NCBI GenBank assembly: GCA_016932575.1
Contig: JAFGCO010000011.1
Span: 62,001 to 126,000 of the forward strand
Reading direction: 5' to 3'
Source of the DNA: a bacterium
Lineage (GTDB): Bacteria; Zhuqueibacterota; QNDG01; JAFGCO01
Length of the DNA: 64,000 bases
Shown here: in pieces, positions 38,179-47,141 of the stretch
How positions within the stretch are numbered: the stretch's first letter is position 1
Layout of the letters: each line of letters starts with the position of its first letter
Position numbers and translations under genes: made by a program
The notes under the pieces: model-generated
Told to the model about the DNA's origin: nothing
Database searches by the model: none
The model's input: the letters and a program-made list of their open reading frames with translations, nothing else

Positions 38179-39258
38179 TCAGCGTTTCACCCGCGCGTTT
38201 CCTTCCCAGATGCTCCAGATCTGATCTTCATCCGCGGGCTGGGCATAATCGGTTTCCAGAGTAGTGACCAGAGCACCGCTGGCCCAGCCGAACTGAATCC
38301 ACTTTTCGGGATCCCATCCTTTGAGAACCGCATACACCAGGCCGCCCACAAAACCATCGCCTCCGCCGATTCTGTCAAGTACGGTAATTTCACGGGGTTC
38401 CACCACATGCCATTGATCGCCTGCGGCCATAATCGCGCCCCATAAATGACAGTTCGTGTTCACAACCTGCCTGAGTGTGGTTGCAAAAACCCGGGCATCA
38501 GGATAAGCCTTCTTTGCCCGGTTGATCATTTCTTTAAAACTGTCGATTTTTGCAGCAAGATTCTTTCCCCCGGCTTCGGGCCCCTCGATCCCCAGACAGA
38601 GCTGAAAATCTTCTTCATTGCCCACAAGAATATCGGACACACCGGCGATTTCCGTAAAAATATCCCTGAGTTCCTGCTCCCGTTTTTTCCAGAACGACGC
38701 CCGGTGATTCAAATCAAAAGAAATCCGTGTGGCGTATTTCTTGGCGGCTCTGGCAATTTCAAGACAAAATGTGCCGGTATCAGGTGACAAAGCGGCAATC
38801 AATCCGGATAAATGAACGATCTGAACGCCTTCCTTCCCAAAAATACGATCCAGATCGAAATCCTTGACATTCAAGGTACGTCCCACTTCGCCGGCACGAT
38901 CGTTTTGAACACGAGGGCCGCGTGATCCGGTGCCGCTGTCGGCAATGTTGATCTGATGCCGGTATCCCCAAGGGCCTCCCTGGTCCACCTCCTTGCCTTC
39001 AAAAGCCATATGGCGGCCGGCCAGATTGTCTTTGATAAACCGGGCAATCGGGCTGCCCTTGACAAATGTGGTTAATACCTTCACCGGAAACCCGAGATAA
39101 GACGCGACACTCGCGACATTGGATTCCGCACTGGTTGCGATCATTTTATACGTATCGCTGCAATGCACAGGCTGCCCGTTAAGCGGGGTAATCCGGATAC
39201 CCATACTGGTAGGCACAAGCAGCGCATAATCACAATTCTGACGTAATTCAATTTTCAT
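38179..39258 (-). CDS. PfkB-family carbohydrate kinase (KDG-kinase-like)
   Basis: 359 residues of the ribokinase/PfkB fold. It has an N-terminal substrate region (SMGIRITPLNG and SAESNVASVASYLGFPVKVLTTFVKGSPIARFI), FDLNHRASFWK typical of 2-keto-3-deoxygluconate kinases, and the ATP/anion-hole motif DRIGGGDGFVGGLVYAVL with the catalytic Asp. KDG kinase phosphorylates 2-dehydro-3-deoxygluconate in uronate breakdown; I give this as the closest subfamily. No aldolase or uronate genes are adjacent. The gene stands alone. Confidence 0.8.
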   Translation of the reverse strand: MKIELRQNCDYALLVPTSMGIRITPLNGQPVHCSDTYKMIATSAESNVASVASYLGFPVKVLTTFVKGSPIARFIKDNLAGRHMAFEGKEVDQGGPWGYRHQINIADSGTGSRGPRVQNDRAGEVGRTLNVKDFDLDRIFGKEGVQIVHLSGLIAALSPDTGTFCLEIARAAKKYATRISFDLNHRASFWKKREQELRDIFTEIAGVSDILVGNEEDFQLCLGIEGPEAGGKNLAAKIDSFKEMINRAKKAYPDARVFATTLRQVVNTNCHLWGAIMAAGDQWHVVEPREITVLDRIGGGDGFVGGLVYAVLKGWDPEKWIQFGWASGALVTTLETDYAQPADEDQIWSIWEGNARVKR

Positions 39259-39417
39259 AAAAACTCCCTGTAATTATTTATCTTATCAACGCACTGTATG
39301 CATTGACTCAGGTTATCCGCCCTATGATCCTTAAAGTGTAATAAATTAACGGAAATTTTTCAAGTGCTAAAATGAATATAGATTAATACGTATATGTTTA
39401 AATGATTAAATGCGGCC

Positions 39418-39860
39418 ACCCCTTACTCCACAAAATATACATATAGGACTTGTTCCTCAGGTGGAAGGGACAAAGGGAACACATCTACTCATTTACTCTT
39501 ATACTTTCGACCGCAGACCACGGACAGCTGAACGTCGAAAAATCAAAAATAACAAATATCAAACAATATCCAAATCATAAATGACAAATTACAAACATAC
39601 TTATATTTGTTTCGAATTTTGGATTTCTGATTTAGGATTTGTTTAGAATTTCAATATTCGAATTTCAAAATTCTGATTTAGTATTTATTTCTGATTTTTA
39701 ATTTGTTTGATATTTATCATTTGAAATTTGATATTTGGATTTTTTTCACCCCCCATCCTTACATTCTCTCTGTCTTGAATTTTTTATTTTATACCCTATT
39801 CCTTATACCCTATACCCCATTTGTCTTTCAACCCAATGACTCTACGACTCTATGATTCTG
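39418..39860 (-). repeat. Composite oriented repeat, copy C (abuts DUF4136 stop)
   Basis: This gene-free stretch has the same module order as copy B at 31.0-31.75 kb. On the plus strand it reads CACAAAATATACATATAGG, TTCCTCAGG, AAGGGAACACATCTACTC, TTTCGACCGCAGACCACGG, an AT-rich core (AAATAACAAATATCAAAC, CAATATCCAAATC, AATGACAAATT, followed by inverted forms), then TTATACCCTATACCCC, CAACCCAATGACTCTACG and ACTCTATGATTCTG. It runs into the stop codon at 39861. Confidence 0.7.
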
Positions 39861-40388
39861 TCACTTCACGGGCGGAAAATCCTTCAGGACTTCTTCCACT
39901 GCCTGAACCAGTTGTGTGGAAGGATCAAACCGGTCCAGTACACCCTTGCCCACACCCTGCCACACTACTTCCTTGGCACCGGCATCCACAATATCGATCA
40001 CGAGCGTGCCGGTTTTATAATGCATCACGTGCCCGGGGCGCACATGCCTGACACGTCCCCACCGTCCCAGATGATAGGTGGGCGGAACATAATTACTGCG
40101 GTTTCTGACATACGCATAGAAATGAACCAGCAGATCCGCTTTTTCCATGCTTTCTGCTTCCTCAAATCCCCTTTCTTCCATCATCGAGCTGATTTCCTGC
40201 ATCACTTCTTTGTTTAAAAACGGATCCCTGACAGATTTTTGATCCTGACGCCTGGGCCTGACGAATTTAAATGTCTTGTACTTCTCAAAATTAACCTCGT
40301 CATCATACTTGACCATCACATTCATGGATGAGCAGCCGTTCATAATAATTGCTCCCATAAGGATCAAGATCAGAATTAACTTTTTCAT
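39861..40388 (-). CDS. DUF4136 domain lipoprotein
   Basis: 175 residues from ATG 40388, which follows AGGAGGTG. The signal ends in the lipobox MNGCSS (Cys19). The rest matches DUF4136: VKYDDEVNFEKYKTFKFV, the middle I-SMMEERGFEEAE--ADLLVHFYAYV, and the closing LVIDIVDAGAKEVVWQGVGKGV. These are outer-membrane or periplasmic lipoproteins of unknown role in FCB and proteobacterial genomes. The gene stands alone. Confidence 0.85.
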   Translation of the reverse strand: MKKLILILILMGAIIMNGCSSMNVMVKYDDEVNFEKYKTFKFVRPRRQDQKSVRDPFLNKEVMQEISSMMEERGFEEAESMEKADLLVHFYAYVRNRSNYVPPTYHLGRWGRVRHVRPGHVMHYKTGTLVIDIVDAGAKEVVWQGVGKGVLDRFDPSTQLVQAVEEVLKDFPPVK

Positions 40389-40543
40389 TTTACACCTCCT
40401 GTTTCGCTTGTACAAACGATCCGCTGTCTTCAAATTATAAATTGTTATCAAAAGATCAACCATTTTTCACTATTCTATAAGCACTATTGATTCTCTGAAT
40501 AATATAACACCTCAAATCAAAAAAACTTTCGCTGCAATAAAAA

Positions 40544-40576
40544 GACCTTGCGAAAGTTGATGACCTTCGCAAGGTC
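40544..40576. repeat. Palindromic ACCTTCGCAAGGT-type hairpin
   Basis: GACCTTGCGAA (40544-40554) and TTCGCAAGGTC (40566-40576) are perfect inverted repeats with an 11-nt loop, in the 500-bp gap between the DUF4136 lipoprotein and phoB. It lacks a T-tract, so it looks like a dispersed palindromic repeat rather than a terminator. The rest of the gap, apart from the Pho-box-like site at 40826, shows nothing I can support. Confidence 0.6.
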
Positions 40577-40825
40577 GGGAAATCCCATTCTATTCCTGCA
40601 GAATTTAAATCACCTTTTTTTATTTATAAAAAATTCTGATGATGAGGAGATAAGCTTTTCTTTATTAACCGATTTAATCCTAAAAAAAATTTCATCGGAT
40701 TCGAGGCTTCAGCCGGTTATAATTACTTAGCAACTTTTACTGTCCATTCTGCACTTTCGTATAATGATTATGATTTCATCTGTTATTTCTCAGGTGAGAA
40801 TCTGTCACGGATAACAGATCACTTT

Positions 40826-40870
40826 CCTAACACAAATTTAACTTGAAATTTACACTCTTAATTCTTATTC
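40826..40870 (+). promoter_or_regulatory. Pho-box-like direct repeats and -10 before phoB
   Basis: Three six-base repeats with an exact 11-bp period lie here: CTAACA (40826), TTAACT (40837) and TTTACA (40848). This is the spacing of PhoB/PhoP-P binding sites. A -10-like TATTCT (40865-40870) follows 11 bases after the last repeat, so the box replaces the -35 element, as in PhoB-activated promoters. PhoB autoregulation is inferred. Confidence 0.68.
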
Positions 40871-40888
40871 TAAACTGGAGTCATATTC

Positions 40889-41593
40889 ATGATAAAAAGG
40901 ACACGTATGAGCAAGGCACATATCCTGGTAGTAGACGATGAAGAGGATATTCTCGAGCTGGCCCGGTACAATCTGGCCAAAGAAGGATATCAGGTCACCT
41001 GCGCCAGTTCCGGCGAAAAGGCTATTCAGAAGGTACAGAAAAACAAACCGGATCTTGTGGTTCTTGATCTGATGCTGCCCGGGATGGATGGATTCAATGT
41101 CTGCAAGGTTCTGAAAAATAATTCGAATACGGCTGATATACCGATTGTGATGCTTACCGCCAAAGGAGAAGAATCGGATATTGTCACAGGACTGGAACTT
41201 GGGGCGGAAGATTACATAACCAAACCCTTCAGTCCCAAAGTACTGATTGCACGGATCCGGACCGTATTGCGGCGCCAAAAAAGAGGGGAGCCCGAAACAA
41301 CGGCAAAGCTGAATGTCTTCAGCATTGAGCTGGATCCGGTTCGATTCGAAGTTAAAGCGGATCATCAGCCGGTTGAACTGACTGCAACTGAATTTCATAT
41401 CCTTCATTATTTAATGCAGCATCCCGGATGGGTATTTACCCGGGCACAGATTATCGACGCTGTAAAAGGAACGGATTATCCCGTGACAGACCGGTCCGTG
41501 GATGTGCAAATCGTGGGGCTGAGAAAGAAACTGGGAAGCGCCGGCCGGTTCATTAAAACAGTACGGGGCGTCGGCTACCGATTTTCGGAGTAA
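40889..41593 (+). CDS. phoB: PhoB-type response regulator
   Basis: 234 residues. The receiver domain has the acidic pair (VVDDEED), phospho-acceptor Asp60 (VVLDLMLPGMDG), a conserved Thr (MLTAK) and Lys in DYITKPF. An OmpR/PhoB winged helix follows (ELTATEFHILHYLMQHPG, TDRSVDVQIVGLRKKL, IKTVRGVGYRF). It activates phosphate-starvation genes when phosphorylated. ATG 40889 has GGAG upstream; ATG 40907, preceded by AAGGA, is an alternative. It is four bases from the histidine kinase gene, and the pst cluster is nearby. Confidence 0.93.
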   Translation: MIKRTRMSKAHILVVDDEEDILELARYNLAKEGYQVTCASSGEKAIQKVQKNKPDLVVLDLMLPGMDGFNVCKVLKNNSNTADIPIVMLTAKGEESDIVTGLELGAEDYITKPFSPKVLIARIRTVLRRQKRGEPETTAKLNVFSIELDPVRFEVKADHQPVELTATEFHILHYLMQHPGWVFTRAQIIDAVKGTDYPVTDRSVDVQIVGLRKKLGSAGRFIKTVRGVGYRFSE

Positions 41594-41596
41594 TTC

Positions 41597-43372
41597 ATGT
41601 TCGCTCGAAAAAGCATTATCTGGCAAATTTTTCCTCAATATATTCTTCTTATATTGATCTCTCTTATCATTGTGACACTTTATGCGACCGATGCCCTGAA
41701 AAACATTTATCTTCATAGAATCCGGACAGATTTGAAATCACGCGGCCGACTGATCGGCCGGATACTCACATCGGACATATCCGCCGGAGAAATCAATACA
41801 ATCAACCGAGAGATTGAAGCCCTGGCCAAGGAAAATGATATCAGAATCTCCGTAATACTTACCGATGGTAAAGTCATTGCTGATTCGGAAGAAGATTACC
41901 GGTTCATGGAAAATCATGCGGACCGGCCGGAGATCAGAGAGGCTTTTGAAACCCGGGTGGGTTCATCCATCCGATACAGCGTTACCCTGAATAAAAACAT
42001 GCTCTATGTGGCGGTTCCCGTCATTCGAAATGATGAAGTGATCGCTTTTATACGGACTTCCATGCCTGCTGCCGATCTTTCCCATGCGCTTCATGAAATA
42101 TATCGAAAAATCGCGTTCACCGGTATTCTGGTGATTTTCATCGCCGGAATGATCGGATTGGGCTACACCTATTTCTTAAACAAACCCATTCAGGCCATCA
42201 AACTGGGAGCACGCCGAATCGGAAACGGAGAACTCAATCACAGACTGTATATCACGAAACCGATAGAATTGAAAAATCTCGCGGAATCCATGAATAAAAT
42301 GGCGGACCAGCTGGAAGAACGCATCGATATCATTACACAACAGCGAAACGAGCTGGAAGCGATTCTTACCAGCATGGTCGAGGCGGTACTGGTCGTGGAT
42401 ACCGAGGAACGGATTATCCGAATGAACCATGCCATGTCCAAATTACTGGATGTGAATACTAAAGATGCCACAGGCAAAGACATACAAACCGTCTTCAGGA
42501 ACATTGCGCTTCAGCGCTTTATCAGGGAAACCCTGAACTCCCGGAAACCCCGGGAAGAAGAGCTCATTGTGACAAGCGAAACAGAGCGGACCGTACAGGC
42601 CCACGGCACCCTATTAAAGGATGCGTCTGAGAATACAATCGGCGGATTAATCGTTCTCAATGACATCACCCGGCAGAAATCACTCGAAGATATTCGTCGC
42701 CAATTCGTAGCCAATGTGTCTCACGAACTAAAAACCCCCGTTACAGCCATTCATGGATTTGTGGAAACCCTGCGGGAAGGTGCCATTCACGATAAGAAAA
42801 AGGCACCGGAATTCCTGCAGATTATCATGAAGCATACGGATCGTCTGAATACCATTATCGAAGATCTGCTGAATCTCTCGCGTATTGAGCAGGATTCGGA
42901 AAAAGGGGAAATTTCACTTAAGGTAACATCCGTCCGGCAGGTGATGCAGGAAGCTGTCAGCCTCTGCCTGAATAAGGCAGCCGAAAAAAATATTGAATTA
43001 ACGCTCCAGGCAAAGTCCGGCTTGAAGGCCAAGCTGAATCCGCCGCTTCTGACGCAGGCCGTCGTGAATCTGATCGATAATGCCATCAAATACAGTCCGG
43101 AAGGCAGCAGTATATCGATTCAGGCGCTCCGGCAACAAGATCATCTAAATATTCAGGTGAAGGACAACGGCATTGGCATTCCCCACACGGATATCCCGCG
43201 CATTTTCGAACGGTTCTATCGGGTGGACAAGGCAAGAAGCCGCCAGTTGGGCGGAACCGGCCTGGGATTATCCATTGTAAAACATATTATCCAGGCGCAT
43301 GGCGGAACCATCACTGTGGACAGCCAACCTGGCGAAGGCAGTACATTTACGCTGTCGATCACAATGATATAA
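41597..43372 (+). CDS. phoR: Phosphate-regulon-type sensor histidine kinase
   Basis: 591 residues. A membrane helix (about 10-32), a periplasmic sensor region (about 33-165, with a double-Cache/PhoR-like fold), a second helix (about 170-190) and HAMP (about 190-245) come first. A PAS domain (about 255-365, MVEAVLVVDTEERIIRMNHA), HisKA with phospho-acceptor His376 (VSHELKTPVTAIHGFVETL), and HATPase motifs N (NLIDNAIKYSP), G1 (DNGIGIP), F and G2 (GTGLGLSIVKHI) follow. Unlike E. coli PhoR it has a real periplasmic loop, as in Bacillus PhoR. It is paired with phoB four bases upstream; GGAG precedes the ATG. Confidence 0.92.
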   Translation: MFARKSIIWQIFPQYILLILISLIIVTLYATDALKNIYLHRIRTDLKSRGRLIGRILTSDISAGEINTINREIEALAKENDIRISVILTDGKVIADSEEDYRFMENHADRPEIREAFETRVGSSIRYSVTLNKNMLYVAVPVIRNDEVIAFIRTSMPAADLSHALHEIYRKIAFTGILVIFIAGMIGLGYTYFLNKPIQAIKLGARRIGNGELNHRLYITKPIELKNLAESMNKMADQLEERIDIITQQRNELEAILTSMVEAVLVVDTEERIIRMNHAMSKLLDVNTKDATGKDIQTVFRNIALQRFIRETLNSRKPREEELIVTSETERTVQAHGTLLKDASENTIGGLIVLNDITRQKSLEDIRRQFVANVSHELKTPVTAIHGFVETLREGAIHDKKKAPEFLQIIMKHTDRLNTIIEDLLNLSRIEQDSEKGEISLKVTSVRQVMQEAVSLCLNKAAEKNIELTLQAKSGLKAKLNPPLLTQAVVNLIDNAIKYSPEGSSISIQALRQQDHLNIQVKDNGIGIPHTDIPRIFERFYRVDKARSRQLGGTGLGLSIVKHIIQAHGGTITVDSQPGEGSTFTLSITMI

Positions 43373-43739
43373 CACCTTATATTTTTCTATTGTCATCGTA
43401 TAATATTAAGTATTCAATTAAAATGAATAATTTTTATTCATCATAAATTACTATATTATATATAAATATAAAAACCTTGTTCCTGATTTGTATCATTCCA
43501 ACAGGATCGGTTATCAATAATAATTTATCTTAACATATATTTAACTTGAGATCATCGGTGATTTGTCTTAAATTGAATCTATCTGTTTCGGATGTGCTTA
43601 TCAACGCATTGTTTGCCAGATATTTTAAAAAAACGGGCATTCATCATGAAAATGTGGTATCGCATATTGCCAATCCATTTGAGCGCATTGGCTTTTAAAA
43701 AAAACGGGAAATATAATATAAACAACCGGAAAATTGCAT
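43373..43739. other. AT-rich regulatory gap between phoR and the Na/Pi gene
   Basis: This 367-bp gap is strongly AT-rich near 43380-43470. It holds the direct repeats at 43531-43547. No gene is supported. Confidence 0.5.
43531..43547 (+). promoter_or_regulatory. Pho-box-like direct repeat before the Na/Pi gene
   Basis: TTAACA (43531-43536) and TTAACT (43542-43547) have the same 11-bp period as the site before phoB. A clear -10 does not follow at the expected distance, and the site is 192 bases from the ATG, so this is the weakest of the three boxes. Confidence 0.5.
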
Positions 43740-45383
43740 ATGACCATTGAAATGTCATTAAATATCATTATTCAAGTTATCGGAGGGCTGGGTCTTTTTC
43801 TTCTGGGAATGAAAAATCTTTCGGAAGGCATGCAGGCCTCCACAGGGGAACGTTTAAGAAAACTTCTCAATGCAGTGACTGACAACCGCATCATAGCCTG
43901 CGGTGTCGGGACAAGTATAACCGCACTTATCCAGTCCAGCTCGATTACGACAGTCATGGTTGTCAGTATGGTAAACGCGGGATTGATAAATCTCAAACAG
44001 GCAGTGGGTGTTATCATGGGGACCAATATCGGAACAACCATGACAGCCTGGCTCGTAGCCCTGAATCTGACAGATTACGGATTACCCTTGCTCGGCATAT
44101 TCGCTTTGGTTTATCTCTTTGCAAAAAATGACCGCCTGCGATTTATCGCCATGATCTTTGTGGGCTTGGGAATGATTTTTTTCGGTCTTGAATTGATGAA
44201 AAACGGCCTGAAGCCTTTAAAAGAACTACCTGATTTTATTCAGCTTATGGCTGCATTTGAACCAAAAACGTTCTGGGGTTTGATCAAATGCGTACTCGTG
44301 GGATCCTCATTGACAGCAATAATACAATCCTCCTCGGCAACAGTGGCGTTAACCATAACACTCGCAACAACCGGTGCCATATCATTTGAAACAGCGGTGG
44401 CACTTGTTCTGGGCGAAAATATTGGAACAACCATTACCGCATTTCTAGCCTCCTTGGGGACCAACACGTCTGCGCGTCGTGCTGCTTACGCTCATATTTT
44501 GTTTAATATCATTGGTGTCACAATCATGATTCCGGTATTCAAATATTACCTTACGATATTAAATACAATATTTACTGACACGCTTCCCATTGCTTCAAGA
44601 ATCGCATTTTCACATTCATTTTTTAATATCAGTGTTGTTATCATTTTATTGCCTCTGATCGTCCCGTTTACAAAACTGATCGAAATAATTGTGCCCAGGA
44701 AAAAAACCAAAGAGATATCGCATTTAACCTATATTGATACACGTTTGTATGATTCACCATCACTGGCTATCGAACAATCGCACCGGGAAATTGCTCTGAT
44801 GGGGGATAATATTCATAAAATGATGGACTGGCTGCGTACAGCCCTGGAAGAAAAACACAACAACCGGACGCTTGAGAACAAGCTGTTTCACCGTGAAGAA
44901 ATTTTTGATCATATACAAAAAGAGATTGTTGAATTTATCGGAAAAATGATGGGAGGGAGCCTCAGCCATGCAGTCACGGAAGAAGCACGAAAACAGCTCC
45001 GTATGGCAGATGAATACGAATCGATCAGCGATTATATTATTTCAATATTAAAACTGCGCTGCAAACTGAGAAACAATCAGCTGGAGTTTACGCATGAAGG
45101 ATTTCAGGAAATCCTTACCCTTCATGATGCGATTGTCGCATATCTGGATATGATTACTGTTGCCGTAAAGAATAAAAATGTGGATATGTTTTCAAAAATA
45201 CAAAGTCTCAGTAAAAGAATATTGCATCAGGTGAAAGATATCAGGGCAGAGCATTTAAACCGCCTGGAAAAAAGCAAGGCCACGCCTCTCTCAAGTCTTA
45301 TATTTATGGACATGCTCAATTCATATCGACGGATTAAAGATCACGGGCTCAACATTGTAGAAGCATTAGCCGGTGAAAAATAA
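43740..45383 (+). CDS. Na/Pi cotransporter family protein with PhoU-like tail
   Basis: 547 residues, from ATG 43740 (a TTG two codons upstream is unlikely). Two inverted PF02690 repeats carry the signatures GVGTSITALIQSSSITTVMVV / MGTNIGTTMTAW and VGSSLTAIIQSSSATVALTI / LGENIGTTITAF, with about eight to nine helices to residue 320. The QSSS motifs bind sodium and phosphate in NptA/SLC34 relatives. A soluble four-helix PhoU-like domain occupies about 340-547. It imports or exports phosphate with sodium (the E. coli homologue YjbB exports). It lies between phoBR and the convergent phoU. Confidence 0.9.
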   Translation: MTIEMSLNIIIQVIGGLGLFLLGMKNLSEGMQASTGERLRKLLNAVTDNRIIACGVGTSITALIQSSSITTVMVVSMVNAGLINLKQAVGVIMGTNIGTTMTAWLVALNLTDYGLPLLGIFALVYLFAKNDRLRFIAMIFVGLGMIFFGLELMKNGLKPLKELPDFIQLMAAFEPKTFWGLIKCVLVGSSLTAIIQSSSATVALTITLATTGAISFETAVALVLGENIGTTITAFLASLGTNTSARRAAYAHILFNIIGVTIMIPVFKYYLTILNTIFTDTLPIASRIAFSHSFFNISVVIILLPLIVPFTKLIEIIVPRKKTKEISHLTYIDTRLYDSPSLAIEQSHREIALMGDNIHKMMDWLRTALEEKHNNRTLENKLFHREEIFDHIQKEIVEFIGKMMGGSLSHAVTEEARKQLRMADEYESISDYIISILKLRCKLRNNQLEFTHEGFQEILTLHDAIVAYLDMITVAVKNKNVDMFSKIQSLSKRILHQVKDIRAEHLNRLEKSKATPLSSLIFMDMLNSYRRIKDHGLNIVEALAGEK

Positions 45384-45403
45384 TGATTGATCATTATTTG
45401 GAT

Positions 45404-46093
45404 TTACGATCTTGAACGAATATCTCTGAGGAATATCTCCTCCGTGTGATGCTTGATATTTTTTGCCCGGTAGATAAAAATCACCTCTTCGGCAATATTG
45501 GTCGACAGATCGGCGACACGTTCCAGATTCTTGCTGATCAGCACGTAATTCAACGCCTTGGGGATGTTTTTCGGATCTGACATCATGTAGGTGATCAATT
45601 CCCGAAAGAGCTGATCATCGAAATGATCCACCTCGTCATCCCTTTCACATATTTTTTTGGCCACCGCCGCATTGGCGTTCACAAAACTGTCAATGCTGTC
45701 CTTCACCATGGATTGGACGATTTCGGCCATTCGCGGTATGTTGATCAACGGTTTTAAACGATCATGATGATTCAGTTTCTTGGCTAATTGGGCCACGTTC
45801 ACTGCGTGATCGCCCATACGCTCCAGGTCATTGTTGATTTTCATGGCAGAGGTGACAAACCGTAAATCGATGGCCATGGGCTGCTGCAGTGCCAGCAGGC
45901 TCAGGCAGATTTCATCAATACGAATTTCCATCTGATTGATGGTCTCATCCATTTGAATCACATGATCGGCGATATCATCCTCACGTTTCACCAATGCATC
46001 AACAGCTCCCTCAATGGCTTCTTCCACGGCCAGAGCCATATCGATCAGCTTTTTTTTCAAGTCATCCAGCTGCTCATGAAAATGTCGTTCCAT
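45404..46093 (-). CDS. phoU: Phosphate transport system regulator PhoU
   Basis: 229 residues, from ATG 46093, preceded by AGGA; a longer reading to 46123 is unlikely. Two three-helix PhoU repeats carry the metal-cluster motifs E/DxxxD: IDEICLSLLALQQPMAIDLRFV, NDLERMGDHAVNVA (first repeat) and ISKNLERVADLSTNIAEEVIF (second). PhoU couples the Pst transporter to PhoR signalling and restrains uptake. It is the last gene of the porin-pst cluster, after pstB with a 232-bp gap filled by a copy of the low-complexity repeat. Confidence 0.92.
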   Translation of the reverse strand: MERHFHEQLDDLKKKLIDMALAVEEAIEGAVDALVKREDDIADHVIQMDETINQMEIRIDEICLSLLALQQPMAIDLRFVTSAMKINNDLERMGDHAVNVAQLAKKLNHHDRLKPLINIPRMAEIVQSMVKDSIDSFVNANAAVAKKICERDDEVDHFDDQLFRELITYMMSDPKNIPKALNYVLISKNLERVADLSTNIAEEVIFIYRAKNIKHHTEEIFLRDIRSRS

Positions 46094-46129
46094 TGTATAT
46101 CCTTTTTCAATCAAATAAATCAATAATTT

Positions 46130-46325
46130 TTATCTTGTCTCTTTGCCTTGCTTCCTGTCTCTTGCCTCTTTTTCTCCGTTTTTCCGTCTCTCCCAAGCTC
46201 CGTTTCAATCTTTCAACCAATGATCCTATGACACAGACTTGTCTCTTGTCTCTTGCCTTGTCTTATACCCTATACCCATTTTTTTCCTTATCTCTTTGTC
46301 TTGATTCTTCTTTCTTGATTCTTCT
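46130..46325 (-). repeat. Low-complexity oriented repeat, copy D (abuts pstB stop)
   Basis: Plus-strand words are CTTGTCTCTTTGCCTTGC, CTCCGTTTTTCCGTCTCTCC, CAAGCTCCGTTTCAATC, CAACCAATGATCCTATGACAC, TTATACCCTATACCC and TTTCTTGATTCTTC. The last word runs directly into the pstB stop codon (46326-46328). It separates pstB from phoU within the phosphate cluster. Confidence 0.7.
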
Positions 46326-47084
46326 TTACCCAAACCGACCCGTTACATAATCTTCGGTTTTCTTTTGGGAAGGATTGGTGAATATTTTGTCGGTTTCGTC
46401 AAACTCGATCAGTTCACCCAGATAGAAAAAAGCCGTAAAGTCAGACACACGGGCGGCCTGCTGCATATTGTGCGTCACAATAACAATCGTATATTCATTT
46501 TTCAATTCAAAAATAAGCTCTTCTATTTTCTGAGTGGCGATCGGATCCAGCGCCGAGGCCGGTTCGTCCATTAATATCACTTCGGGCTGAACCGCCAGAG
46601 CCCGGGCGATACAGAGACGCTGCTGCTGCCCGCCTGACAGGTCCATCGCGGATGTGTCCAGACGATCTTTCACTTCCTCCCAAAGTGCGGCATTTTTCAG
46701 GCTTTCCTCAACACGATGGGCGATTTTACCCCGGTTTCTTTCTCCATTGATGCGCAGACCGTACGCGACATTCTCGAAAATCGATTTCGGAAAAGGATTG
46801 CTTTTCTGAAATACCATGCCCACCCGCCTCCGCAGGTCTACCACATCTATATTTTTGTCGTAAATATCCTTCCCATCCAGAGCGACTGTACCTTCAATAA
46901 TCGTTCCCGGAATGATATCGTTCATCCGGTTGAGCGACCGTAAAAAAGTGGACTTTCCGCATCCGGATGGACCGATCAGGGCTGTGACTTTGTTCTTTTG
47001 AATTTCAAGGTTGATATCTGTCAAAGCCTTTAAATGGCCATAATAGAAATCGAATTTTTTTGTATACAGTTTTATCTCTGACAT
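46326..47084 (-). CDS. pstB: Phosphate ABC transporter ATP-binding protein
   Basis: 252 residues, typical PstB. Walker A is GPSGCGKST, the Q-loop [13 protein letters not shown] and [10 protein letters not shown] are PstB-specific, the signature is [15 protein letters not shown], Walker B is [13 protein letters not shown] and the switch His is in VTHNMQQA. It powers PstCA. The ribosome site is weak. It is 57 bases behind pstA and in the same operon. Confidence 0.96.
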   Translation of the reverse strand: MSEIKLYTKKFDFYYGHLKALTDINLEIQKNKVTALIGPSGCGKSTFLRSLNRMNDIIPGTIIEGTVALDGKDIYDKNIDVVDLRRRVGMVFQKSNPFPKSIFENVAYGLRINGERNRGKIAHRVEESLKNAALWEEVKDRLDTSAMDLSGGQQQRLCIARALAVQPEVILMDEPASALDPIATQKIEELIFELKNEYTIVIVTHNMQQAARVSDFTAFFYLGELIEFDETDKIFTNPSQKKTEDYVTGRFG

Positions 47085-47141
47085 GCAGTTCCCCGATTTT
47101 AATTTCCTTCAGAAGTCTTTTGACTCTCCCTGAATAGAACT

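Noticed and set aside
39480-39860. Regularly spaced short words that could suggest a CRISPR array
   Set aside because: There is no constant repeat of 24-40 bp with unique equal-length spacers and no cas genes; the periodicity is irregular and word-based.
40548-40730. 60-codon plus-strand frame before phoB
   Set aside because: It starts inside the 40544-40576 hairpin, has no ribosome site and no protein-like features.
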